From NCBI GenBank assembly GCA_023393825.1, contig JAEXBW010000088.1, positions 1 through 20,205 on the forward strand: a DNA stretch of 20,205 bases. The letters are read 5' to 3'. Each line of letters opens with the position of its first letter. The stretch's first letter is position 1. The translations under genes were made by a program, and so were the position numbers. Positions 8,423-16,026 of this stretch are shown here, in pieces. Source of the DNA: Elusimicrobiota bacterium (lineage in GTDB: Bacteria; Elusimicrobiota; Elusimicrobia; Elusimicrobiales; Elusimicrobiaceae). The notes beneath the pieces were generated by a model, which did no database searches, was not told the origin of the DNA, and saw only the letters and a list, made by a program, of their open reading frames with translations.

Positions 8423-8911
8423 ATGCAAAAAAACCTTAATAAAAAAGGTATGACGCTGTTGGAAATGATGGTAGTAGTAATCATTATTGCAGGTATGATT
8501 TTGGTTGCCTACCCTACTTATTTAAGCTCTCTGGAAAAGGGCCGCGCCTTGGAAGCGGTAAGGTTGGTTTCCAACTTTGTTGCCGCGCAGGTTAAATACA
8601 GAGCCGAGAACGGTGCAGATGACGGTGCTTATGCAACCTCCTTTAAGGCTTTGGATGTTGACCCTTCGGGCAAAGATAAAACAACAAACCCGACCGTCGT
8701 TACAGACAGCACCGTAACAACGCAAAACTTTGTTTATACTTTAACCGGGGCTACAATAAGCGCGTCGTCCAGAAGCAACTCTTACGCTTACAATATTATA
8801 GGCACTTACGATAATGATATGGTAACGTGCGAAACCTCCAGCGAATCCGGCAAGAAGATATGTTCGTCCATAGGTTTAAAAATATCGGAAGGCAAATACA
8901 GAATAGAGTAA
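8423..8911 (+). CDS. Type IV pilin-like (pseudopilin) protein
   Basis: The 162-residue protein has a prepilin leader: MQKNLNKKG, then the peptidase site before MTLLEMMVVVIIIAGMILV. The glutamate at mature position 5 is present, and the first mature residue is Met rather than the usual Phe; both can be methylated by PilD-type enzymes. A hydrophobic helix (mature residues 1-25) and PTYLSSLEKGRALEAV lead into a globular domain with two late cysteines (TCETSSESGKKIC) that could form the D-region disulfide. It would sit in the inner membrane or in a pilus or secretion pseudopilus. AGAGG within the glyS stop region is the Shine-Dalgarno sequence. It is the last gene of the glyQS operon, far from any visible pilus assembly gene. 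Confidence 0.85.
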   Translation: MQKNLNKKGMTLLEMMVVVIIIAGMILVAYPTYLSSLEKGRALEAVRLVSNFVAAQVKYRAENGADDGAYATSFKALDVDPSGKDKTTNPTVVTDSTVTTQNFVYTLTGATISASSRSNSYAYNIIGTYDNDMVTCETSSESGKKICSSIGLKISEGKYRIE

Positions 8912-8930
8912 AGTTATTTTTGAGTCCAAC

Positions 8931-8963
8931 AAAAAAGAGCGTTTTTAAAAACGCTCTTTTTTT
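8931..8963 (+). terminator. Rho-independent terminator of the glyQS-pilin operon
   Basis: AAAAAAGAGCG (8931-8941) pairs with CGCTCTTTTTT (8952-8962); the ten bases between (five T, five A) can extend the stem. A T tract ends the structure. It lies 20 bases past the pilin stop codon. Confidence 0.9.
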
Positions 8964-9220
8964 ATGCCCTTTTAAATTTATCAGTTGAAAAAGATTCTAT
9001 GTTTTTTAATGCCGTTGCTTTCCGTTATGGAAGAAATTTATAGGCAGCACGCGTGGATTTTCAGATTTTGAGCCGTCAAAATTGCGTGATTTGATTTAGA
9101 TTTGAGGTTAGTTTATGTTTTGTTTGCCGCAAGGCATATCTAGAGCGGCTGGAAGCCCGCATATCCGCAGTGGCAAAAAAACTTAAAATAACCCAAAGGT
9201 AAACAAATTGCTAGCCTAAT
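8964..9220. other. Gene-poor stretch with two possible coding remnants
   Basis: No convincing gene or RNA is seen in this stretch between the terminator and the lipA stop codon. Two short plus-strand open stretches look coding-like. One ends at a TAG at 9095-9097 and reads GFSDFEPSKLRDLI. The other ends at a TAA at 9200-9202 and reads AYLERLEARISAVAKKLK. Neither has a start codon or ribosome site, and they lie in different frames. They may be remnants of a decayed gene, or chance. Confidence 0.25.
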
Positions 9221-10102
9221 TTAGCGTTGCAGAAGAACTTGCTTATATAAAAACCCTGCACGGTAAGAACTACGGACAAGAGGCCCCGCCATAACTCCCC
9301 TAAACCCAATCCCCATACAATATTCCCTAAGCGCGTCGTAATAAGCCTGCTCGGGGTAATCCTTAACGGGGTAATGCTGGGCAGAAGGCGCAAGATACTG
9401 TCCAAGCGTAAGCAAATCGCAGCCGACGGCGCGTAAATCTTTAAAGGTGTCTTTAAGTTCCGCCTCAGTTTCCCCAAGGCCTATCATAAGGCCGCTTTTG
9501 GTGATAAGTGAAGGTTTTATTTTTTTAACTTCCGCCAGTAAATTAAGCGAACGCTTATAATCCGCGCCGCACCTGACGGCAGGATATAAAGACGGTACTG
9601 TTTCTATATTATGGGCAATAACTTCCGCCCCGCTTTCTATAACGCGCGGCAAAAACTCAAACTTTCCGCCCAAGTCGGAAATTAAAGGCTCAACCAAAGT
9701 ATTGGGATTCTGCTGCTTAACGGCTGTAATAACTTTAAAAATATGTTCTGCCCCGCCGTCGGACAAATCATCTCTTGTCGGCATCGTAAGCACAAGATAT
9801 TTTATGGCGCGGTTCTTTACAAAAGCGGCAACGCGCGCGGGTTCGTCCGCGTCGGGAGGAAGAGGTTTTGTTTTAGAAACGGCGCAAAACTTACAGCCCC
9901 TCGTACAAATACCGCCAAGTATCATTAAGGTAGCGTCGCCATGCGTAAAGCACTCGCCGCGGTTGGGGCAACGCGCCTCCTGACAGACGGTAAATAAAGA
10001 ATTATTATCCAAATCTTTCTGGGTTTCCACCGCGCAGGCGGCGTGGTAAGCGGCCTTATTTTTGCCTACTAAATCTTTTAGCCATTTAGGTATTTCTCTC
10101 AT
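9221..10102 (-). CDS. lipA: Lipoyl synthase (radical SAM)
   Basis: The 293-residue protein carries both iron-sulfur cluster motifs of LipA: C40-x4-C45-x5-C51 (auxiliary cluster) and C66-x3-C70-x2-C73 (radical SAM cluster). It ends with the conserved R277-S-S-Y280. Segments such as DEPARVAAFV, VIAHNIETVP and SGLMIGLGETEAEL also fit. It inserts two sulfur atoms into octanoyl groups on the lipoyl domains of dehydrogenase complexes or GcvH. No lipB or other lipoate gene is next to it. No Shine-Dalgarno sequence precedes the ATG at 10102; a TATAAT box lies nine bases upstream and is shared with the divergent SpoIID gene. Confidence 0.97.
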   Translation of the reverse strand: MREIPKWLKDLVGKNKAAYHAACAVETQKDLDNNSLFTVCQEARCPNRGECFTHGDATLMILGGICTRGCKFCAVSKTKPLPPDADEPARVAAFVKNRAIKYLVLTMPTRDDLSDGGAEHIFKVITAVKQQNPNTLVEPLISDLGGKFEFLPRVIESGAEVIAHNIETVPSLYPAVRCGADYKRSLNLLAEVKKIKPSLITKSGLMIGLGETEAELKDTFKDLRAVGCDLLTLGQYLAPSAQHYPVKDYPEQAYYDALREYCMGIGFRGVMAGPLVRSSYRAGFLYKQVLLQR

Positions 10103-10107
10103 AATAG

Positions 10108-10117
10108 TATAATTATA
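10108..10117. promoter_or_regulatory. Palindromic shared -10 box for lipA and the SpoIID gene
   Basis: The ten-base palindrome TATAATTATA gives a perfect TATAAT on each strand: 10108-10113 on plus and 10117-10112 on minus. The plus box ends eight bases before the ATG at 10122; the minus box ends nine bases before the lipA ATG at 10102. The two start codons are only 19 bases apart, so both messages should be leaderless, and the two polymerases should exclude each other. Any -35 elements would lie inside the opposite coding region; TTTAGG at 10085-10090 is a weak candidate for the plus direction. Confidence 0.6.
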
Positions 10118-10121
10118 GTAA

Positions 10122-12212
10122 ATGAAAAGACTGCTTACACTTTTGCTTATAATTTTATGTCTGCCCTTCCGCGCACCCGCGCAGGACGAGTATGTAAGAC
10201 AATCCCCCCCCTCGCCCCAGTTGCAAAAAGCTATAGACCTTTACTTTGATTTTAAGCAGGAAGAATCCCTTGAAAAATTTATAGAAGTTTCCAAACAGAC
10301 AGGCGAGCGCGAAGCATTTTTAAACGCGGCCTATGTGGCTTTGGAACTGGGCAACAGCCGTCTGGCGGTTGACACCATAAGCATAGCTTTAAAAAAGTTC
10401 CCCACCGATACGCAAGTATTGGAATTTGCGGGGGAAGCCTACCTTGCCGCAGGCTATTATCTTAATGCGGAAAATGTCTTTGCCCGTCTTACGGAAAACA
10501 ATAATAAAACGGAATTTTATTACATCAGCCTTGCCCGCGCGCAAATGGGCCTTGGCCAGCTGGACCTTGCGGAAGTTAACTTAAAACAAGCCGCGCGCGG
10601 CGCCAACCATATCCCGCTTGCTAACTTTATGTTGGGCGAACTTTACACAAAGCAAGCTAAGTACGACAAAGCTGCAGACGCTTTTAAAACAGTAATGGAA
10701 AATGATTCTCAATTTATAGAAGCCAAGCAGCGTTATGCCAATGCGCTTGCGAAGTTAAAGCAATCAAACAAAGCTTATTCCAGCTACGCCAAAGAAGAAG
10801 AGGCGCAGGAAAACGCTAAAAACGCGCAGCAGGTAATCCGCAAAATAAAACCTTTGGTAACGCCTGTTGATACGGATTTTGCCGCCTATTCCGAGCCATC
10901 ACAAAGGCATACGCATGTTAAAAAACCTGTTTCCTACGACGGGGATCTGCCTATGATACGCGTGGGTTTAGGCGTTAAAGTAAACGGCTCGCCTTTGGGA
11001 ATGGACTCTATTAAATTTTCCACTTCTAACGATTTTTCCGCCGTAGATGAACGCGGCAAAACCATAACCGCAGGCACCCCGGGAAGATTTTGGGAAGCGG
11101 CTATAATAAATAAAAAACCGTATCTTATTTCCCCCGGCGGAATAAAGACGGGTTTTAGCACCTCGGTAAAAATAGTGCAAGAATCCGACGATGACAATTC
11201 CCACACCACTATACTTAAAGATATGCTGACGGGCCACGGAATGACGTGGATGTCCAGAGATGACAAAGAATACAGAGGCGTTATAGAATTTGTTTATAAC
11301 CGCTCCTTAAACGCTTTTGTTGTTATCAATCATGTTAATTTAGAGGAATATGTTTTTGGCGTTGTCGCGTCGGAGATGCCAAGCATCTTCCCCACCGAAG
11401 CTTTAAAAAGTCAGGCTGTTATAGCCAGAACTTATGTGCTTAAAGCAATGGGCAAACATAAATCTTGGGGGTATGACGTTTGCGACGCGCAACACTGTCA
11501 GGTTTACGGCGGCGTAAAAGCCGAAAGGGAAAGAACCAATGCCGCGGCGGAAGCCACCATGGGCATTGTGCTTACGTTCTAAAACAAACCGATAGAAGCG
11601 GTGTTTTCCTCTAACTGCGGCGGTTATACACAAAGCAGCGGGGAGGCGGGGTGGTATCCTCACCCTTATTTAAAACCCGTATCCGATTATCAGGATTTTA
11701 ACGAGAACAATTTACAGCCCTATAACTTTAAAGAACTCTTGCAACACACAAGGCCCGCTTTCAGCCGTTATTTTAAAAACGTAAGCCCTTCCACCTTCCG
11801 TTGGACCAGATATTTGCGCGAGGATCAAATAAGACAGGTTGTATCGCAAAAGAAGAACATCGGCAGCATAAAGGCCATAATACCTTTAAAAAGGGGCAAA
11901 TCGGGCTATGTAAACGGTGTTAAAATTGTAGGCACGCAAGGCACTTTAACTTTAAATAAAGAACACGAAATAAAAAAATATCTTGCGCTGGGTATGCTTA
12001 GAAGCACTTATTTTATAGTGCAGCCTAATTTGGAAAACGGCATACCCAAATCCTTCATATTCTACGGCGGCGGCTGGGGACACGGCGTAGGCCTTTGCCA
12101 AACGGGTACTGGCGGCCGCGCAGACGCGGGACAAAACTTTAAGCAAATACTCCGCCATTATTACAGCGACGTAGAGCTTAAAGATATAAGAACGGATAAA
12201 GAAGTTGATTGA
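10122..12212 (+). pseudogene. TPR-SpoIID domain protein interrupted by an in-frame TAA
   Basis: One reading frame of 697 codons is broken only by TAA at codon 487 (11580-11582). Residues 1-21 are a signal peptide. About 25-230 are helical TPR-like repeats. From about 280 there is a SpoIID/LytB-type domain with EYVFGVVASEMP (E418 aligns with the catalytic glutamate of SpoIID), a likely metal-binding C454-DAQ-H458-C459, then GIVLTF, stop, NKPIEAVFSSNCGGYT, and later GGGWGHGVGLCQTG. SpoIID is a lytic transglycosylase that cuts peptidoglycan strands with denuded (peptide-free) glycan; relatives outside spore formers act in cell wall remodelling. Both halves match one continuous domain, so this is a recent nonsense change, a sequence error, or suppression. 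As written, translation gives a 486-residue protein without the domain end. Confidence 0.85.
11580..11582 (+). other. In-frame stop codon inside the SpoIID domain
   Basis: The codons read CTT ACG TTC TAA AAC AAA CCG, where the family has T-Y-N-G-K-P-I or similar. A single base change (for example AAA or GAA to TAA) explains it. The frame stays open for 209 more sense codons. A GTG at 11601 could restart translation but has no ribosome site. Confidence 0.9.
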
Positions 12213-12257
12213 TAGTTAGCGTGCCGAATTTAAATTAAATTAAAGATTAAGACAAAC

Positions 12258-12289
12258 AAAAAACACCCCTTTTAAAAGAGGTGTTTTTT
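12258..12289. terminator. Bidirectional terminator between convergent genes
   Basis: AAAAAACACC (12258-12267) pairs with GGTGTTTTTT (12280-12289), with one C-A mismatch before an AT-rich inner stem. A runs and T runs flank it symmetrically. It lies 45 bases after the SpoIID frame's last stop and 18 bases after the stop of the cysteine-rich gene on the other strand. Confidence 0.85.
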
Positions 12290-12307
12290 ATTGTCTATAA
12301 AGTATTT

Positions 12308-13600
12308 TTATTTAACTACTGCATTGCAGGCAAGGACGGTAGCCTGCCCTATGGTAGGTTCATATTTTCTGTGTTTGGTCATTTCGCCACACGCGCCGGA
12401 AGACGAACCTGCACAACTCATCTCGCGGCCGCACTTGCTGGCCGAGCAGCAGCTGCTCATCTCGCAACTTAATGCGCCGCAAGCGGGCTGCCCTGTGCCG
12501 TTTTCGCACAAGCCGCAGCAACCGTATTTGGGGCAGAAGCATTCATAGGTGTCCAATGCGGTACCGCATTCGGTGCCGATGGTTCTTGATTTTACGCAAG
12601 CATAGTTACAGGAATTACCCGAACAATATTTATCGCAAATTTGTTGTTCGGAAAGATTTGTAGGGCAGTCGCCTATACTATATGTATTGTTAAAAGTATA
12701 ATCATGCTCTTTAATGTGGCCAACAACCTTAAATCCCACCGCCGTACCGGCCCAAGGCGCGCCTGATTCTTTAATTTCTTCCATACCGCCGCTGGACAAA
12801 GAGCCTGCAGCGCAATAGCAGTCATTATCGTAAACGGAATTTGTCGTGACGGTTATGGATGCCGCATATCTATAATAAGAAAATTTCTTTTCATCCATTG
12901 TGTTATAACGATATTCTTTGCCCCAATCAATAAAATAAGCATAGTGTCCTGTTTCGCAATAGCCTGCAACTGCTATCTGCTTTGTATAGGGTTGGTATGT
13001 AACCGTGGGGGCATCAGGTGTTTCAGGCTCCTCTATAACAGAAGAAGAAGCGCAGGTAAGATATGTTCTGTAAGAATCGCTGCCCTTAATTTTAAGATCT
13101 TCCCATTTAAGTTCGCAAGAGGCGGGCCAGTTTGACGCGCCTGCGGGACTTCTGCCTATACCGCCCTTGCCGTCCCAGTAAATACCGCGGACTATAGCCG
13201 TCCCCTGCGCCTCAACAGATTCCAACTTGGGAGCAAGGTCAATTATGCCGATATCACCGACGGTGCTTAATGTTCCGTTATACCCGCTGGAGTCATTTGT
13301 TCCTGCTGATATATCGGGCGCTTTATCGCCCGGTGAAGCTGTTTTTATTGATAAATCTTGAGCGGTAAAAGAAGTGGAAACCGTAAACCCACCCGGGTTT
13401 GCGCCCGAGCCGAAAACAACTTCCCCGCCGTTCTTTGTCCCCAGCAGAGAGAGCGTCTTAACAGTTACTTGGCTGTGTGACGCATAGGGAATAGGAAAGT
13501 AACTCACATATTTAATAAGCTGCGCGCTTAAGTTAACGCTTAAAAAAATAAGTGAGAAAGAAAAAACAAAAAAATTAAAAATTCTGCTGACAGGTTTCAT
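12308..13600 (-). CDS. Secreted cysteine-rich protein of unknown function
   Basis: The 430-residue protein begins with a signal peptide (MKPVSRIFNFFVFSF to about LSAQ). The mature part opens with LIKYVSYFPIPYASHSQVTV, followed by a glycine- and serine-rich region with little recognisable domain structure. The last 122 residues (309-430) hold 19 of the 24 cysteines, in clusters such as CDKYCSGNSCNYAC, CFCPKYGCCGLC and CEMSSCC. This suggests a disulfide-bonded extracellular or surface module; metal binding is less likely after export. I do not recognise the family. The ATG at 13600 has AGAGG at good spacing; a GTG at 13618 lies just after a TATACT box and is the alternative. It is transcribed alone, ending at the terminator it shares with the SpoIID gene. 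Confidence 0.8.
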   Translation of the reverse strand: MKPVSRIFNFFVFSFSLIFLSVNLSAQLIKYVSYFPIPYASHSQVTVKTLSLLGTKNGGEVVFGSGANPGGFTVSTSFTAQDLSIKTASPGDKAPDISAGTNDSSGYNGTLSTVGDIGIIDLAPKLESVEAQGTAIVRGIYWDGKGGIGRSPAGASNWPASCELKWEDLKIKGSDSYRTYLTCASSSVIEEPETPDAPTVTYQPYTKQIAVAGYCETGHYAYFIDWGKEYRYNTMDEKKFSYYRYAASITVTTNSVYDNDCYCAAGSLSSGGMEEIKESGAPWAGTAVGFKVVGHIKEHDYTFNNTYSIGDCPTNLSEQQICDKYCSGNSCNYACVKSRTIGTECGTALDTYECFCPKYGCCGLCENGTGQPACGALSCEMSSCCSASKCGREMSCAGSSSGACGEMTKHRKYEPTIGQATVLACNAVVK

Positions 13601-13624
13601 AAAATACCTCTTATTCACATATAT

Positions 13625-13630
13625 AGTATA
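13625..13630 (-). promoter_or_regulatory. Possible -10 element of the cysteine-rich protein gene
   Basis: TATACT on the minus strand ends 24 bases before the ATG at 13600, giving a leader of about 18 bases that includes the AGAGG ribosome site. No clear -35 element is seen. Confidence 0.3.
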
Positions 13631-13697
13631 TTTTTAATCATTTAAAGAAATAATTCAAGCCCTATTTGAAAACAGATTAATACACTTATCAGTCTGT

Positions 13698-13726
13698 AAA
13701 AAAAGCAGCTTTACGCTGCCTTTTTT
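13698..13726 (-). terminator. Terminator after the ankyrin gene, end of the long operon
   Basis: On the minus strand a GCAGC/GCTGC stem with a five-base loop (13705-13719) is flanked by an A run and then a run of seven T. It directly follows, and slightly overlaps, the stop codon of the ankyrin gene, closing the row that begins with the protease gene. Confidence 0.85.
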
Positions 13727-15050
13727 ATAAAGAAGAAGTTCTGAGTTTATTTATAACCGTTTTCTGCGGCGTTTTTGCACCCTGCGAAAGGTCCTTAGGC
13801 TGCATAGCGTTTTGAGCTGGCTGAGCCTGTCCGCCCTGTTGCGCGGCGGCCGCCTGCGCGGCAGCAAGTTGAGCGGGGTCAACTTTACCGCCAGTCAGCG
13901 CGGACATATCAAAAGCGGGCGCGCCCTGCCCCGTACCCGACATAGCGGGAGCAGCGCCAGAAGAAGACGCAGCCGTAGCAGCGGTTTTATTTTTAGGTAT
14001 TATCGGCCTGCCTTTTGAATCGCGCGGAATATTTTTATAAGCAATGAAGTCCGATATAAGTTTAGCCGCGGCCGTGTGTCCGTTTTTCTGCGCTATTTTA
14101 AATGGGGTCAAACCGTTTGCGGCAACAAGATTATAGTCGGAACCAAGCGTAAGCAAAATATTAACCAACTCCAAATTGCCTGCGGACGCCGCTAAGTAAA
14201 GAGCGTTTTCCCCCGCGGTGTTAACTTGGCTTACGTTCGCCTGCCTGTCCAAAAGGTATTTAGAAATTTCTTTATTATTTCCTTTTACGGCGTAAAGCAG
14301 AGGACTCATCTTAAATTTATTTACGGCATTAACATCCGCCCTGTATGCCAAAAGAACTTTTAAACTTTCCATATCGCCGTTAGCGGCGGCGGCTATTAAA
14401 GCTGTGTTGCCGTTTTTATCGGCATAATTGGGCTGCGCCCCGCCTTTAAGCATAGCTTCAACACCAACGTAATTCTTTTGAAAAGCGTATTTAATAAGGT
14501 TTTCCTGACTGACGCCCGCCAGTCCACCGCGTGATACCAAAAACTCCGTTACGGCCCTCTTGCCAGATTCTATGCCCGCAAGCAAAGGCGTTACGCCCAT
14601 CTTGCTTGGCGTGTTAACATCCGCGCCTGCAACTATAAGAACGTTAAGCATATCAATATTACCGTTTCTTGCGGCTTTTATAAGTGCGGTTTCGCCCGTG
14701 TTAACATCGGCAAAATTAGCGTCGCTTCCTTTGGCAATCAAAATTGTGGCTATATCGTAATTATTTTGCTGCGCGGCAAGCACCAAAAGCGGTGTGCCTT
14801 TTGATGTGGGTATATTAGCGTCTTTAAGGTTTTTATCTATTGCGGCAAGGGCAGTTTCGTAATCGCCCTCCATAATAAGACGGGCGACCTCATCGCTGTC
14901 TTCGCTGGGGGTGGTAAGTTTTAACTGCGGCACTGTAATTTTTTCAGGCTTTTTGGGTGCAGAAACGCCCCTAAAAGTGTATATTGAAAGCAACAGTAAA
15001 GGCAGCAAAAGCAAGCCTGTAATTATAAGTTTCGTATCGGGTTTTTTCAT
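13725..15050 (-). CDS. Membrane-anchored ankyrin-repeat protein
   Basis: The 441-residue protein starts MKKPDTK, then a single hydrophobic segment (about residues 6-27). The positive N-terminus suggests the rest faces the periplasm, or that the segment is a signal peptide. About residues 75-330 hold some eight ankyrin repeats, with clear copies such as GNTALIAAAANGDMESLKVL and AGENALYLAASAGNLELVNI, and one divergent repeat in the middle (SQENLIKYAFQKN). The last 100 residues are rich in Ala, Gln, Gly and Pro and are probably disordered. Ankyrin repeats bind proteins; no partner can be named. The ATG at 15050 has AAAGG five bases upstream; the open frame extends to 15086. It follows rnc by 37 bases as the last gene of the operon. 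Confidence 0.85.
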   Translation of the reverse strand: MKKPDTKLIITGLLLLPLLLLSIYTFRGVSAPKKPEKITVPQLKLTTPSEDSDEVARLIMEGDYETALAAIDKNLKDANIPTSKGTPLLVLAAQQNNYDIATILIAKGSDANFADVNTGETALIKAARNGNIDMLNVLIVAGADVNTPSKMGVTPLLAGIESGKRAVTEFLVSRGGLAGVSQENLIKYAFQKNYVGVEAMLKGGAQPNYADKNGNTALIAAAANGDMESLKVLLAYRADVNAVNKFKMSPLLYAVKGNNKEISKYLLDRQANVSQVNTAGENALYLAASAGNLELVNILLTLGSDYNLVAANGLTPFKIAQKNGHTAAAKLISDFIAYKNIPRDSKGRPIIPKNKTAATAASSSGAAPAMSGTGQGAPAFDMSALTGGKVDPAQLAAAQAAAAQQGGQAQPAQNAMQPKDLSQGAKTPQKTVINKLRTSSL

Positions 15051-15087
15051 AGGTACCTTTACTAAATCAACTAAAGGCAGCGGCAAG

Positions 15088-15753
15088 CTAATGCGTGAAA
15101 GATTTTAAAGCCGTTTTGGCGGCTTCCTGCTCCGCCGATTTTTTGTTTCTGCCTTTACCCCTTGCAAGCTCTTTGTCTTCAAGGCAAACTTTAACGGTGA
15201 AAATTTTGTCGTGTTCCGGACCGACGGTTGCAACTGTTTCGTAAATAGGAGCGCTTTTACCTTTTTTTTGCAGATATTCCTGCAAAAGACTTTTATAATC
15301 GCCCGTATTTTCTTCTATCTTTTGTGTGGCGAGCCAGTCCAAAATAACCTGCTGGACTTTGTCAAACCCGCCGTCAAGATATACCGCCCCGATAACCGCT
15401 TCCATAGCGTTAGAAAGAATACTTTCTCTCTCTCTTCCGCCTGTGGCTATTTCCCCCTGTCCGAGGAACATAAACCTGCCCAAGGCCAAGTTATCGGCCC
15501 AAAAATACAAGTTTCTGCGGGAAACAAGATTAGATTTTATCTTGGAAAGCACTCCCTCTTCTTTAGTGCCGAGCAGATTATATAAATAACCCGCTACCAC
15601 TAAGCCAAGCACACTGTCGCCCAAGAATTCAAGCCTTTCATTATCTTTGCTCTGTCTTCTTTCTGCGACGTATGACTTGTGAGTGAGTGCTTCTCTCAAA
15701 ATATCTTTATCTTGGAAAGTATAACCTAATACTTTCTCTATATCGTCAAACAC
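15088..15753 (-). CDS. rnc: Ribonuclease III
   Basis: The 221-residue protein has the RNase III signature NERLEFLGD at residues 38-46, whose E and D residues bind the catalytic magnesium ions, and a second acidic site in NAMEAVIGAVYLDGG. A double-stranded RNA binding domain follows from about residue 153 (DYKSLLQEYLQKKG to KSAEQEAAKTAL). It cuts double-stranded RNA, including rRNA precursors. The start is GTG at 15753, immediately after the TAA of acpP, so translation is probably coupled; no separate ribosome site is seen. fabF usually lies between acpP and rnc in this cluster but is absent. Confidence 0.97.
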   Translation of the reverse strand: MFDDIEKVLGYTFQDKDILREALTHKSYVAERRQSKDNERLEFLGDSVLGLVVAGYLYNLLGTKEEGVLSKIKSNLVSRRNLYFWADNLALGRFMFLGQGEIATGGRERESILSNAMEAVIGAVYLDGGFDKVQQVILDWLATQKIEENTGDYKSLLQEYLQKKGKSAPIYETVATVGPEHDKIFTVKVCLEDKELARGKGRNKKSAEQEAAKTALKSFTH

Positions 15754-15999
15754 TTATTTGGTTACTTTATTTTTAATGTGTTCCAAAGCTTCGCCGACAG
15801 TTTTAATTTTTTCGGCCTGTTCGTCGGGGATTTCGATATCAAATTCTTCTTCAAGAGCCATAATAAGCTCTACCGTATCCAAAGAATCGGCACCTAAATC
15901 GTTTACGAACTGGGCTTCGGGTTTAACCTGTTCGGGTTCAACGCCAAGCTGTTCCACGATAATATTTTTTACTCTTTCTTCTACGTTTTTTGCTTCCAT
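15754..15999 (-). CDS. acpP: Acyl carrier protein
   Basis: This is an 81-residue acidic protein with NDLGADSLDTVELIMALEEEF. S39 in the DSL motif takes the 4'-phosphopantetheine arm. It carries growing acyl chains for fatty acid synthesis in the cytoplasm. A strong GGAGG Shine-Dalgarno sequence lies six bases before the ATG, as fits its usually high expression. It lies between fabG and rnc. Confidence 0.97.
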   Translation of the reverse strand: MEAKNVEERVKNIIVEQLGVEPEQVKPEAQFVNDLGADSLDTVELIMALEEEFDIEIPDEQAEKIKTVGEALEHIKNKVTK

Positions 16000-16026
16000 T
16001 TTAATCCTCCGTTCTAGTTAAAGAAC

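Noticed and set aside
9124..9175. Structured RNA or tRNA-like element in the GC-rich patch
   Set aside because: Only short, imperfect pairings are possible, the gcatatc copies are direct rather than inverted, and there is no cloverleaf.
11580..11582. Recoded stop codon (pyrrolysine or selenocysteine)
   Set aside because: The codon is TAA, not TAG or TGA, no insertion structure follows it, and a single nonsense change is simpler.
10122..12212. Two separate genes, a TPR protein and a SpoIID protein
   Set aside because: Both parts are in the same frame and the stop lies inside one continuous SpoIID domain, so the second part is not an independent gene.
12360..12542. Separate small arginine-rich gene inside the cysteine-rich gene
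   Set aside because: It is an out-of-frame shadow on the same strand without a ribosome site.
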